Positions 1 to 5,796 of a stretch of 15,044 bases of DNA are shown here, in pieces. The notes under the pieces were generated by a model. That model did not search any database. It saw only the letters and a list, made by a program, of their open reading frames with translations, and was not told the origin of the DNA. The DNA is taken from positions 1 through 15,044 of the forward strand of contig JANOCR010000162.1 of the NCBI GenBank assembly GCA_031412355.1. Reading direction: 5' to 3'. A program made the translations under genes and the position numbers. Source of the DNA: JAENVT01 sp031412355 (lineage in GTDB: Bacteria; Actinomycetota; Acidimicrobiia; Acidimicrobiales; Ilumatobacteraceae). The stretch's first letter is position 1; every line of letters begins with the position of its first letter.

Positions 1-2
1 GC

Positions 3-152
3 GCCAACTCCGACGCAGCGATCGCCTATGGCGTCGGAGCGTTCCCGACGTTCGTGGTAGTAGGCGCCGACGGCACGGTGAAGGTGCGCTCATCGGGCGA
101 ACTACCCGCTGCGGATCTCGATGCACTCGTGAAGCAGGCACTCGCAGGCTGA
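3..152 (+). CDS. Thioredoxin-fold (TlpA/DsbA-like) protein, C-terminal fragment
   Basis: The window opens inside a gene. Reading from base 3 gives 49 residues and a TGA stop at 150-152. The stretch GAFPTFVVVGADGTV is the signature of the second half of a thioredoxin fold: the cis-proline before a beta strand (FPTFVVV), a G-x-D-G turn, then another strand and a C-terminal helix (LDALVKQAL). This matches the TlpA/ResA or DsbA branch of membrane or exported thiol-disulfide proteins. The CxxC active site, any signal peptide and the start lie upstream of the window, so oxidoreductase activity cannot be confirmed here. A 7-bp perfect hairpin follows 10 bases after the stop. The fold is well supported; the subfamily is not. 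Confidence 0.8.
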   Translation, partial: ANSDAAIAYGVGAFPTFVVVGADGTVKVRSSGELPAADLDALVKQALAG

Positions 153-162
153 TCTGGAACGT

Positions 163-181
163 GGCGAACTGCTTGTTCGCC
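163..181 (+). terminator. Hairpin, probable terminator of the thioredoxin-fold gene
   Basis: A perfect inverted repeat, GGCGAAC (163-169) and GTTCGCC (175-181), has a 5-base loop TGCTT and begins 11 bases past the TGA stop. There is no long T tract, only TTGCGGG after the stem. GC-rich actinobacterial terminators often lack one. It sits between the two co-directional genes at 3-152 and 219-968, so it probably separates their transcripts. Confidence 0.5.
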
Positions 182-218
182 TTGCGGGCTCGCGGTCTGG
201 TCGTGCTTGACTAGGCCG

Positions 219-968
219 ATGTCATCCGACGAGCCACCGCGTCCCGTTCTGCTCACCGACGAGTTGCGCAACCAACTCAACTCGGTGTCGACGGCGACGT
301 TGACCAACCAGCTGCAGCGCAAGGGGATTCGCTCGACGTTCTTCAGTGGACTGAAGCCGATCAAGCCCGGCCAGCGGATGCTGGGCTACGCCCACACGTT
401 GCGCTATGTGCCATTGCGCGAGGACCTCAACGCGCAGTTCACGTCCGGGCAGAACGCCCAACGGCGGGCGATCGAGAGCATGACACCCGACGAGGTCTTG
501 GTGATCGAGGCTCGCGAGGTGCCCGACGCCGGCACGTTCGGCGATGTGTTCGCACTCCGTGCCCTGCGCCGCGGGGCCACGGGACTGATCACCGACGGTG
601 CGGTGCGCGATACGCCGGCCGTAGCAGCGCTCGACATTCCCGTGTATCACGGGGCGTCGCATGCCGCCACGTTCGGTCGCGCCCACATGCCGTTGGAGCA
701 TCAGATCCCCATCGCTTGCGCCGGTGTCACGGTCATGCCCGGCGACATCATCGTCGGTGACGGCGAGGGTGCCGTCGTGATCCCGCCTTCGCTGGTGGTC
801 GAGTTGGCAGCGGCCTCGGTGCAGCAAGAAGCCGAAGAGACCTGGGCGCTCGAGCGAGTCGACGCCGGCGAGAGCACCGTCGGGGTGTTCCCGGTGTCGA
901 AGGAACGGCGTGCGGAATTCGAGGCCTGGCACGCAGCGCGGCAGTCGCAGCAACAGAAGGGGCAATGA
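219..968 (+). CDS. RraA-family protein (HMG/CHA aldolase-like fold)
   Basis: A 249-residue protein of the RraA-like superfamily, which includes 4-hydroxy-4-methyl-2-oxoglutarate/4-carboxy-4-hydroxy-2-oxoadipate aldolases and the RNase E regulator RraA. The family core is visible: FGDVFALRALRRGATG (about 107-122) followed by DGAVRD (126-131), where R130 and D131 match the substrate- and metal-binding Arg-Asp pair of the aldolases. It is longer than E. coli RraA (about 160 residues) because of extra N-terminal and C-terminal helical parts, as in many actinobacterial members. The frame opens with TTG at 207, but ATG at 219 is preferred; neither has a clear ribosome site. The RidA gene overlaps or abuts its stop, and a ring-cleavage-type hydratase converges on the pair. 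This makes a catabolic aldolase role more likely than RNase E control, but the substrate is unknown. Confidence 0.85.
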   Translation: MSSDEPPRPVLLTDELRNQLNSVSTATLTNQLQRKGIRSTFFSGLKPIKPGQRMLGYAHTLRYVPLREDLNAQFTSGQNAQRRAIESMTPDEVLVIEAREVPDAGTFGDVFALRALRRGATGLITDGAVRDTPAVAALDIPVYHGASHAATFGRAHMPLEHQIPIACAGVTVMPGDIIVGDGEGAVVIPPSLVVELAAASVQQEAEETWALERVDAGESTVGVFPVSKERRAEFEAWHAARQSQQQKGQ

Positions 969-970
969 CC

Positions 971-1348
971 ATGCCGAGGAAATCGTTCGACATCGCCAGC
1001 TTCCAGCATGTCAACCCCATTCCGGCGGCCTCGCGCATCGGCCCGCTGCTCGTTTCGAGCGTGATCGCAGCCCGCGACCCCGGCGAGACCACTGTGCCCG
1101 AATCCGCAGAGGCGCAGTACGCCAACCTGTTCCACCACATCGGCGAGATCCTGCAGGCTGCGGGCGGCGACTGGCGACACATCGCCCGCATCACGTTCTA
1201 CGTGCCCGACATCTCGTTCCGCGACTCGTGCAACCCGATCTGGGTCGAACACTTCCCCGATCCAGAGACTCGGCCGGCACGCCACACGCAGTTCGGGTCG
1301 GGAGCCAAGCTGGCAACCTGCGAGTTCATCGCCTACATCGACGACTGA
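971..1348 (+). CDS. RidA/YjgF/TdcF-family enamine-imine deaminase-like protein
   Basis: A 125-residue RidA-family protein, the usual length for this trimeric family. RidA proteins hydrolyse reactive enamines and imines; the 2-aminomuconate deaminases of some aromatic pathways belong to the same fold. The residues equivalent to the E. coli catalytic Arg and Glu appear to be present: R104 in RPARHTQ and E118 in TCEFIAYID near the C-terminus. ATG at 971 is chosen because AGAAGGGG (955-962) lies 8 bases before it. ATG at 965, in the ATGA overlap with the RraA-like stop, would leave only 2 bases and adds two residues. It is clearly co-transcribed with the RraA-like gene. Its stop lies 6 bases from the stop of the opposing hydratase gene. 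Family membership is firm; whether it is a general detoxifier or pathway-specific cannot be told. Confidence 0.88.
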   Translation: MPRKSFDIASFQHVNPIPAASRIGPLLVSSVIAARDPGETTVPESAEAQYANLFHHIGEILQAAGGDWRHIARITFYVPDISFRDSCNPIWVEHFPDPETRPARHTQFGSGAKLATCEFIAYIDD

Positions 1349-1354
1349 GTTGCG

Positions 1355-2149
1355 TCAGCGAGCGCGGAACGTGACCTCGCCGAGCCCGTTGAACAACGCC
1401 TCGACGTTGTCGCCCACTTGGAACGGGATGGCCTTGATGAATGATCCCGACAGGATCACATGGCCGGCTTCAGGCGAGACGCCGAACTCGGACAGCTTGT
1501 TGACGAGCCAGGCAACCGCGTTGATGGGGTTGCCCATCACCGCTCGGGCCATACCGCTTTCTTCGATGTCGCCGTTGATCGACAGCGTCGCGCCGACGTT
1601 GCGAACATCGACATCTTTCAACTTCGTCGGGTTCGCGCCGAGTATCACCAGGCCGCACGCCGCGGCGTCGGAGATGCTGTCGATCAAGGTGTTGGGCCCT
1701 CGGCCGGCCTGGCGCGTGTCGACGATCTCGATCGCCGGCAGCACGAAGTCGGTTGCCCTGATCACGTCGGCGACGTTGACGGCTGGACCGCACAATGGCT
1801 CCTTGAGCACGAACGCCAACTCGACTTCGACCAGTGGACGGTTCATGGTGCTGCGCGGCACGATCCCGCCCTCCAACACGAACCAGTTGTCGAACATCGT
1901 GCCGTAGTCGGGCTCCGTTGCGTTGGTGAGGGCTCGCATCGCCTTCGATGTCAGGCCGATCTTGTGGCCTTTGATCACCCGGCCGGCAGCGACCTTCAGA
2001 TCCGTGACAGCTTGCGAGATCGCGTACGCATCGCCGATGTCGGCCGTCGGATACTGCTCGGAGATCGGCGTGATCGGCACGTTGTCGATCTCGGCCTGAA
2101 AGAGGGCTTGAGCTGCGGTTGCGACGTCGGAGGCGGAGAGGTTCGGCAC
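1355..2149 (-). CDS. HpaH/MhpD-like 2-oxo-alkenoate hydratase (FAH superfamily)
   Basis: A 264-residue member of the fumarylacetoacetase superfamily, closest in my reading to HpaH (2-oxohept-4-ene-1,7-dioate hydratase) and MhpD/2-keto-4-pentenoate hydratase. These enzymes add water to dienoic acids made by meta ring cleavage. Key segments are GHKIGLTSKAM (61-71), EPDYG (79-83), RPLVEVELAFVL (104-115) with the metal ligands E108 and E110, and LPAIEIVDTR (137-146) with the third ligand E141. Length is normal. The GTG at 2147-2149 is the only plausible N-terminal start, because an in-frame TAG lies four codons upstream. That TAG begins a TAGCTT box 6 bases before the GTG, so a leaderless start is possible. 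The upstream DinB-type gene ends 20 bases away on the same strand, so read-through from the TetR-controlled promoter is possible. The family is secure; the substrate is not. Confidence 0.88.
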   Translation of the reverse strand: MPNLSASDVATAAQALFQAEIDNVPITPISEQYPTADIGDAYAISQAVTDLKVAAGRVIKGHKIGLTSKAMRALTNATEPDYGTMFDNWFVLEGGIVPRSTMNRPLVEVELAFVLKEPLCGPAVNVADVIRATDFVLPAIEIVDTRQAGRGPNTLIDSISDAAACGLVILGANPTKLKDVDVRNVGATLSINGDIEESGMARAVMGNPINAVAWLVNKLSEFGVSPEAGHVILSGSFIKAIPFQVGDNVEALFNGLGEVTFRAR

Positions 2150-2169
2150 GGCACGAAGCTACACGCCGG

Positions 2170-2763
2170 TCAACCCTTTCGACCGAGTGCGGCGAGCAGG
2201 TTCGCCTGCGAACGATCCGCGGCGTCGGTTGCATAGTCAGATCCGAACTCGCCACTGCCCTGAAGGAGGGCCAACTGTGGCTGAACGACCTGCCAGCAGG
2301 CCTCGACGAGTCGTGGATCGAGGTCGGTGGGTTGCCCCGTTGCCGATGCCAGATCCCATCCGTGGATCAACACGTCGATCACTCGGTGCCCGGCGTAGAC
2401 CGATCCGGGTACGGGCCCGTACGAGACCGCGCATGGCGCGTCGAGTGCGCCCGGCGCTTCGAACGCCGCAGCGGCCGCTTGTGTCGAACGGTCGTATGAC
2501 TCGAGGTGGTCGGCACCGACCATGTCACCGTCGAGAGTCGATCCGACGTCGTCGATGGTGCGCCCACTGGCCAGCTCGGCAGCCCACAGGTTGCCGGCGA
2601 CGATGTGGTTCAGCAGCTCGCGCACGTTCCACCCTTCGCACGGAGTGGCCAGATCCCATTGGTCGTCGCCGATTCCTGCGACGTAGTGCCGCGTCGAGTC
2701 GAGCGCGCTCCGATGCAACCCTGCGAGGTCGATGTTGTCTGCAGTTGTCATCGCCGTGGTCAT
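2170..2763 (-). CDS. TIGR03086-type DinB/maleylpyruvate isomerase-fold metal-binding protein
   Basis: A 197-residue protein of the actinobacterial TIGR03086 group, four-helix DinB-like proteins related to mycothiol-dependent maleylpyruvate isomerase. The group signature is clear: TPCEGWNVRELLNHIVAGN (40-58) with metal-ligand candidate H53, and GHRVIDVLIHGWDLASATG (125-143) with H134. Most members are annotated only as metal-binding proteins, and many are suspected thiol (mycothiol)-dependent transferases or isomerases. ATG at 2761-2763 is chosen because it overlaps the stop of the SnoaL-like gene (ATGA). A second ATG at 2749-2751 sits 12 bases after AAGGG and is an alternative. The frame is open further upstream, but that part is arginine-rich out-of-frame SnoaL sequence. 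It forms an operon with the SnoaL-like gene and perhaps the hydratase downstream. The reaction is unknown. Confidence 0.82.
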   Translation of the reverse strand: MTTAMTTADNIDLAGLHRSALDSTRHYVAGIGDDQWDLATPCEGWNVRELLNHIVAGNLWAAELASGRTIDDVGSTLDGDMVGADHLESYDRSTQAAAAAFEAPGALDAPCAVSYGPVPGSVYAGHRVIDVLIHGWDLASATGQPTDLDPRLVEACWQVVQPQLALLQGSGEFGSDYATDAADRSQANLLAALGRKG

Positions 2764-3110
2764 CCCTTGACGTAGGCGAACTTCTCGGCCACCTTGCCGT
2801 CTCGGACCCGGAACAGATCGACCCCGCGGATGTGCCCACCGTTCCAGCTGTAGACCCAGCGCTCGACGACGCGATCGCCCACCGCGAATGATTCCTCCAC
2901 CTCGAACCGACTGGCGGTGTCGTCGAAGATCCCCTGCCATGCCAGACGAATCTCGTCATGCCCCTTGTGTTGCACACCGTCGGGCGAAGGGCCGGTGGAC
3001 TCGAACATGCAGTCGTCGGTGATCATCGACAGTGCCGTCTCGAGGTCGTGGTCACGCCACGCGGCGCCAAAGGCGGCAACAACGGCGACGGTCTCGGATG
3101 TTTCGGTCAT
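2760..3110 (-). CDS. SnoaL-like / NTF2-fold protein
   Basis: A 116-residue protein with the SnoaL-like pattern of the NTF2 cone fold: an N-terminal helix pair (AAFGAAWRDHDLETALSMI), the strand TDDCMFES, a middle GHDEIRLAWQGIF helix, and the closing strands GVDLFRVRDGKVAEKFAYV. Such proteins are small isomerases, cyclases, hydrolases or ligand-binding proteins, and the fold alone does not name a substrate. The start is well placed: AGGGAGAG lies 8 bases before the ATG at 3108-3110. It is the first gene of a minus-strand operon with the DinB-type gene (4-base overlap). It is transcribed divergently from the TetR gene, from a promoter whose spacer holds a 24-bp inverted repeat. It is very probably repressed by that TetR protein and induced by its ligand. 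Confidence 0.8.
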   Translation of the reverse strand: MTETSETVAVVAAFGAAWRDHDLETALSMITDDCMFESTGPSPDGVQHKGHDEIRLAWQGIFDDTASRFEVEESFAVGDRVVERWVYSWNGGHIRGVDLFRVRDGKVAEKFAYVKG

Positions 3111-3137
3111 GGTTGTATCTCTCCCTGAACGTCGAGT

Positions 3138-3167
3138 AGCTTACTTACTAGTAGGTAAGTAAGTCAA
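3138..3167 (-). promoter_or_regulatory. Promoter of the SnoaL-like/DinB operon
   Basis: Read on the minus strand, TTGACT (3162-3167) and TAAGCT (3138-3143) form a -35/-10 pair with an 18-base spacer. Transcription would start near 3131, about 20 bases before the SnoaL-like ATG, leaving room for its AGGGAGAG ribosome site. The TetR-type inverted repeat fills the spacer and touches both boxes, so a bound repressor would exclude RNA polymerase. TTGACT matches five of six consensus bases. Confidence 0.6.
3140..3163. promoter_or_regulatory. 24-bp inverted repeat, probable TetR operator
   Basis: CTTACTTAC (3140-3148) and GTAAGTAAG (3155-3163) are perfect 9-base inverted arms around TAGTAG. Each arm contains a duplicated CTTA/GTAA unit. 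An offset 8-base palindrome TACTAGTA (3146-3153) lies inside. Size, AT-richness against the GC-rich background, and position between a TetR gene and a divergent operon all fit an operator. It ends 7 bases before the proposed TetR GTG start, so it can control both directions, including autorepression. Confidence 0.8.
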
Positions 3168-3170
3168 GAC

Positions 3171-3788
3171 GTGCCTCGGCGCGCGCAACAGACGAGACAG
3201 AGGATCGTGAAAGCTGTCGATGATGCAGTGATCAGCACCGCCGAGCGGGCGCTCGATGTCGCCGAGCGGCTGGTGCAGGTGCGCGGCTTCAACGGAGTTA
3301 GCTACGCCGACGTCGCCACCGAAATAGGCGTCACCAAGGCGGCACTGCACTATCACTTCGCCAGCAAAGCGGAACTGGGCGAGGCATTGATCGGTCGCTA
3401 CACGGCACGGTTCGCCGCCGCCCTGGACGACATCGATCACCGCGTGACGGATGCCCCTGAGAAGATCTCCGCTTACGCCACGATCTACCTCGACGTACTG
3501 CGCCAGCAGCGCATGTGCCTGTGCGGCATGCTGGCCGCCGAATATCAAACGTTGCCTGTGCCCATGCAACACGCCGTCGTCCGGTTCTTCGATCTCAACG
3601 AAACCTGGCTGGAGGGTGTGCTGGTCCAGGGTCGACGGGAGGGCACGCTGCGCCACTGCGGCTCAGCGCGCAACGCAGCCCAGGTCGTGATCAGCACGCT
3701 GGAGGGCGCGATGCTGGTCGCCCGCATGCACGACGACCCGGCTCGACTCGAAGCCGCTACCGGACAACTGCTGGCCGAGCTCACATAG
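3171..3788 (+). CDS. TetR/AcrR-family transcriptional repressor
   Basis: A 205-residue TetR-type regulator. The N-terminal DNA-binding domain is typical: the helix AERALDVAERLVQVRGFNG (24-42), then the helix-turn-helix YADVATEIGVTKAALHYHF (45-63) ending in the KAELGEALI helix. The C-terminal ligand domain has MCLCGMLAAEYQTLP (105-119), a motif seen in one common TetR subgroup whose inducers are mostly unknown. GTG at 3171 is the longest start and leaves only 7 bases after the operator, so the mRNA may be leaderless. GTG at 3207, after AGAGGATC, is an alternative that still keeps the whole DNA-binding domain. The 24-bp inverted repeat immediately upstream is its probable operator, and the divergent SnoaL-like/DinB operon its probable target. 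The inducer cannot be predicted from sequence. Confidence 0.88.
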   Translation: MPRRAQQTRQRIVKAVDDAVISTAERALDVAERLVQVRGFNGVSYADVATEIGVTKAALHYHFASKAELGEALIGRYTARFAAALDDIDHRVTDAPEKISAYATIYLDVLRQQRMCLCGMLAAEYQTLPVPMQHAVVRFFDLNETWLEGVLVQGRREGTLRHCGSARNAAQVVISTLEGAMLVARMHDDPARLEAATGQLLAELT

Positions 3789-3824
3789 CAGCGGCGGCCG
3801 AACCGCCGGCAGCTATGGCCGCTG
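3789..3824. terminator. Nested inverted repeats between convergent genes
   Basis: Two hairpins overlap between the ends of the TetR gene (+) and the SGNH hydrolase gene (-). The small one is CGGCGG (3792-3797) with CCGCCG (3803-3808) and a 5-base loop. The larger has arms CAGCGGC (3789-3795) and GCCGCTG (3818-3824). The location fits a shared bidirectional terminator, but there is no T tract and GC-rich DNA forms such repeats by chance. Confidence 0.3.
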
Positions 3825-4535
3825 AGACCGCGGCGAGGTCGAGGCGATGGACTCGGTCGGAAGAAAGTCGCGTGTGGCTTGGGCGATCGCAATCGCACGC
3901 TGCTGATAGCCCTTGCCCGTGTAGTGCACCTGATCCTCGGCGACCCACAACTCATTTTGGGCGGCCAACGATGCCCAATCGAACACGAACATCTCGTCGT
4001 GCCGTTCGTCGGCCACGGTCTCGAGGGCCGAGTTCCAAAACTGTTGCCGGAGCGGAGTTTCTGGCAGGAAGATGTTGACCCACAACACATAGCGGCCCCG
4101 ACCGATGCGGGTCATCATCTGGCGAATCAGGTCGGCATGCTTCGATTTGGCGAATATCCCGGCATCGTTGGTGCCGAGGGCGACGACCCACATGTCGCAG
4201 TCTCCCGACGTTGCCCGAATTCCGTCGACCGCGGTGACACCCGTGTGCGGGTCCTTCCTCAGCTTCGTGCGTACCCCGCGGCTTCCGTAGGCGTCGATTG
4301 CCGACCGTGACCACCCGGCGTCGCTGAACTCGTCAGCCTGGTAGGGCAGGGTCCCGATGGTCAGCGAGTCACCGATGAGGGCGATCCTTGGCGCTGTGAT
4401 CGACGACTTGTTCGCTGCGCCTGCGGTGGCGCCGTGCAGCAGTTCGAGTGCTGCCGCCGAACCAAGGGCGGCCGCCAACCCTGCGCTGAGTAGCTGTCGT
4501 CGGGTGGACAGTAGAGGGGGTGACGTGGGCAGCAT
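3813..4535 (-). CDS. Tat-exported SGNH/GDSL-type hydrolase or acyltransferase
   Basis: A 240-residue protein that looks exported. Residues 1-41 form a twin-arginine-type signal: STRRQLLSAG, an Ala/Leu-rich core and ATAGAA as a likely cleavage region. The mature part has the SGNH catalytic blocks: IGDSLT (nucleophile S57), GTND (121-124, with N123) and DQVHYTGKGY (D201 and H204 of the catalytic dyad). SGNH enzymes hydrolyse or transfer acyl groups on lipids, sugars or cell-wall polymers. The last block resembles those in peptidoglycan and polysaccharide acetyl-modifying domains, so an envelope substrate is possible but unproven. ATG at 4533-4535 is preferred: an in-frame TTG at 4589 adds 18 residues before an already complete signal peptide. 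A PsiE-like gene lies 112 bases upstream on the same strand. The TetR gene converges from the other side. Confidence 0.83.
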   Translation of the reverse strand: MLPTSPPLLSTRRQLLSAGLAAALGSAAALELLHGATAGAANKSSITAPRIALIGDSLTIGTLPYQADEFSDAGWSRSAIDAYGSRGVRTKLRKDPHTGVTAVDGIRATSGDCDMWVVALGTNDAGIFAKSKHADLIRQMMTRIGRGRYVLWVNIFLPETPLRQQFWNSALETVADERHDEMFVFDWASLAAQNELWVAEDQVHYTGKGYQQRAIAIAQATRDFLPTESIASTSPRSQRP

Positions 4536-4647
4536 GTGTGCGGAATCCGTCGTGGCCGCCGTCCGCGACGGCCTGCAGATCCCGATCAATTTCGGTGTTG
4601 GGGGTTGCTCGATCCTAGATCAGCGATCGCCCCCCGCTGGCGCGGCT

Positions 4648-5145
4648 CTAGCCGGCCTGGCCCTCTTGCGGCTCGCGCTCTTTGATCCGCAGCATCCACG
4701 CCGTCGCGCCGAGTCGCAAGACGACAACCCCGAGCACCGCGATCTGCCACAGCTGATCCCTGAACTTCGATCCTTCGCCGATCGACTCGGCGGCCTTGAC
4801 CGAGAGCACCACGATTTCCTTGATCGAGGCGATGATGCCGACGATGAGGAACGGTTCCGCAACGAGTTCGCGTTTGGCGATGGTGATCCGGACTGCGGAG
4901 AGCAGTTCGACGAGAATGAACAACAGCAACAACGTATCGAGCACCTCGACCACGGGAGCGGTATCGAAGTCGTCGAGCACGTCGACGAGATCTTTCCCCG
5001 CGACTGCCAGCAACACAACAGACGCAACAAGCAGCAGCACCGCAATGCCGAGGTAGACGACCTTCTCGACGGCCTCGAGAGTTGCGTCGGCACGCTTGGT
5101 GAAACCAGTTCGGTCGGGGTCTGCGTCGGCCACGGCCGAAATCAT
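4648..5145 (-). CDS. PsiE-like four-helix membrane protein
   Basis: A 165-residue integral membrane protein resembling the phosphate-starvation-inducible PsiE family. Four hydrophobic segments are visible at about 29-49, 65-86, 97-115 and 132-151. The most family-like stretches are VEVLDTLLLLFILVELLSAV and AEPFLIVGIIASIKEIVVLS, which keep the charged residues E80 and E97 at the membrane edges and an acidic residue in the third helix. PsiE has no established biochemical role; in E. coli its gene responds to phosphate limitation and cAMP-CRP. I see no recognisable Pho box here. The ATG at 5143-5145 lacks a strong ribosome site. The gene is divergent from the small acidic repeat gene, with 70 bases between the two starts, and its stop lies 112 bases before the SGNH hydrolase start. 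Confidence 0.75.
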   Translation of the reverse strand: MISAVADADPDRTGFTKRADATLEAVEKVVYLGIAVLLLVASVVLLAVAGKDLVDVLDDFDTAPVVEVLDTLLLLFILVELLSAVRITIAKRELVAEPFLIVGIIASIKEIVVLSVKAAESIGEGSKFRDQLWQIAVLGVVVLRLGATAWMLRIKEREPQEGQAG

Positions 5146-5215
5146 GGCAGACGGCGCTGTTTGAAGGGACTACGGCACGGGTACATCACGTTTCCGCGAG
5201 ATGAGGAGCACCACA

Positions 5216-5437
5216 GTGACCGACACAACCCCTTCCCCAAACTCGAACGATCCGGCAAACGACGGGTACGACATCGACCACGCCGATGAGGCCCGCCGCG
5301 ACGCAGGCCGCGATGTAGATGACGAGGTCCGCGATGCCGACCGCGACGTCGACGACAAATCACGCACGATCGGCAAGCGGCTCTCCGACGCCGTCGAGGA
5401 CGCGATCCCCGGCGACTCCGACCACGACGGCCACTGA
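5216..5437 (+). CDS. Small acidic repeat protein, unrecognised
   Basis: A 73-residue, very hydrophilic protein with no hydrophobic segment, so probably soluble. I do not recognise a family. Its centre holds two tandem copies of an 11-residue unit, RDAGRDVDDEV (28-38) and RDADRDVDDKS (39-49), followed by the helix-like KRLSDAVEDAI (54-64). Asp makes up roughly a quarter of the residues. The spacing of Val and Ala among charges suggests an amphipathic helix, loosely like LEA or CsbD-type stress proteins, but this is only a resemblance. GTG at 5216-5218 is chosen because GAGGAG (5203-5208) lies 7 bases before it, the strongest ribosome site in this part of the window. ATG at 5201 overlaps that site and is unlikely. 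It is divergent from the PsiE-like gene. The strong translation signal argues that it is a real gene. Confidence 0.72.
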   Translation: MTDTTPSPNSNDPANDGYDIDHADEARRDAGRDVDDEVRDADRDVDDKSRTIGKRLSDAVEDAIPGDSDHDGH

Positions 5438-5469
5438 GGCACACGAACGGCCCAAAGCCCGGCGCAGTG

Positions 5470-5552
5470 TGGGCGAGGGGGGACTTGAACCCCCACAACC
5501 TTTCGATTACTAGCACCTGAAGCTAGCGCGTCTGCCATTTCGCCACTCGCCC
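5470..5552 (-). tRNA. tRNA-Leu (anticodon CAG)
   Basis: An 83-base class II tRNA reads on the minus strand. The 7-bp acceptor stem is GGGCGAG/CTCGCCC, the D stem GCG/CGC with loop AAATGGCAGA, and the anticodon stem CTAGC/GCTAG with loop TTCAGGT, placing anticodon CAG at 5517-5519. It then has a long variable arm of about 15 bases, a T stem GGGGG/CCCCC with loop TTCAAGT, and discriminator A. The long variable arm and A73 fit leucine, and CAG reads CUG. CCA is not encoded. From memory, M. tuberculosis also has a tRNA-Leu (leuT) next to fhaA, in the same divergent orientation. Confidence 0.97.
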
Positions 5553-5566
5553 GAGTAGAGGCTCAC

Positions 5567-5595
5567 ACGCTAGCAATCGCCACCCTCACCCCCAA
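5567..5595 (-). promoter_or_regulatory. Putative promoter of tRNA-Leu
   Basis: On the minus strand, TTGGGG (5590-5595) and TAGCGT (5567-5572) are separated by exactly 17 bases. The -10 box ends 14 bases before the 5' end of the tRNA. The boxes match the consensus only in TTG and in TA...T, so this is a spacing-based call. Confidence 0.4.
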
Positions 5596-5610
5596 CACCC
5601 CTTCCACCCA

Positions 5611-5705
5611 GTACGGGCGCGGAACTATGCAGTGGGTGGCACATCGCGCGCCCACACGACGTGTGCGGGCGCGGAAGCATGCGGCTGGTGGCATGGGGCG
5701 CGCCC
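5611..5705. repeat. Two-copy imperfect tandem repeat in the gap before fhaA
   Basis: Two 43-base units at 5611-5653 and 5663-5705 match at 33 of 43 positions by my hand alignment, without gaps, at a period of 52 bases. The shared parts are CGGGCGCGGAA, ATGC, GGTGGCA and GCGCGCCC. The second copy ends in the perfect palindrome GGGCGCGCCC (5696-5705). The surrounding gap (5553-5796, 244 bases) holds no convincing gene. Short reading frames there are shadow-like and have no ribosome sites. Besides this repeat and the tRNA promoter, the only other signal is a TACCCT box (5780-5785) 11 bases before the fhaA start, which could be a weak -10. Confidence 0.6.
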
Positions 5706-5796
5706 GACCAACGGGGAGGCACCGGGCGGAGGACCAGGGGCACAACTCGGGCCGAACGCGAACCTCGGCTGAACACCAGTACCCTTTCGCCAAGTT

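Noticed and set aside
207..218. TTG start for the RraA-like protein
   Set aside because: It adds only four residues and has no ribosome site. The ATG at 219 fits better, although neither start is strongly marked.
222..965. Long minus-strand open frame opposite the RraA-like gene (247 codons)
   Set aside because: It is Arg/His/Gly-rich with no recognisable motif. It mirrors a clear gene on the plus strand and is a GC-rich shadow.
4558..4572. Hairpin GCCGTC-CGC-GACGGC upstream of the SGNH gene
   Set aside because: The 6-base stem in GC-rich DNA lies only 22 bases upstream of the start codon and has no matching terminator or riboswitch context.
5146..5215. Possible ECF-sigma promoter (GGAAAC on the minus strand, 5190-5195) for the PsiE-like gene
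   Set aside because: The -35-like word has no convincing partner at 16-17 bases. It is probably chance.
4357..5289. 310-codon plus-strand frame across the SGNH and PsiE-like genes
   Set aside because: It crosses two well-supported minus-strand genes and their gap, and is Arg/Asp/His/Gln-rich without a ribosome site.
5470..5552. tRNA-Leu as an integration site for a mobile element
   Set aside because: No integrase and no duplicated tRNA 3' end are seen in the window, and the neighbouring genes are a conserved core block.
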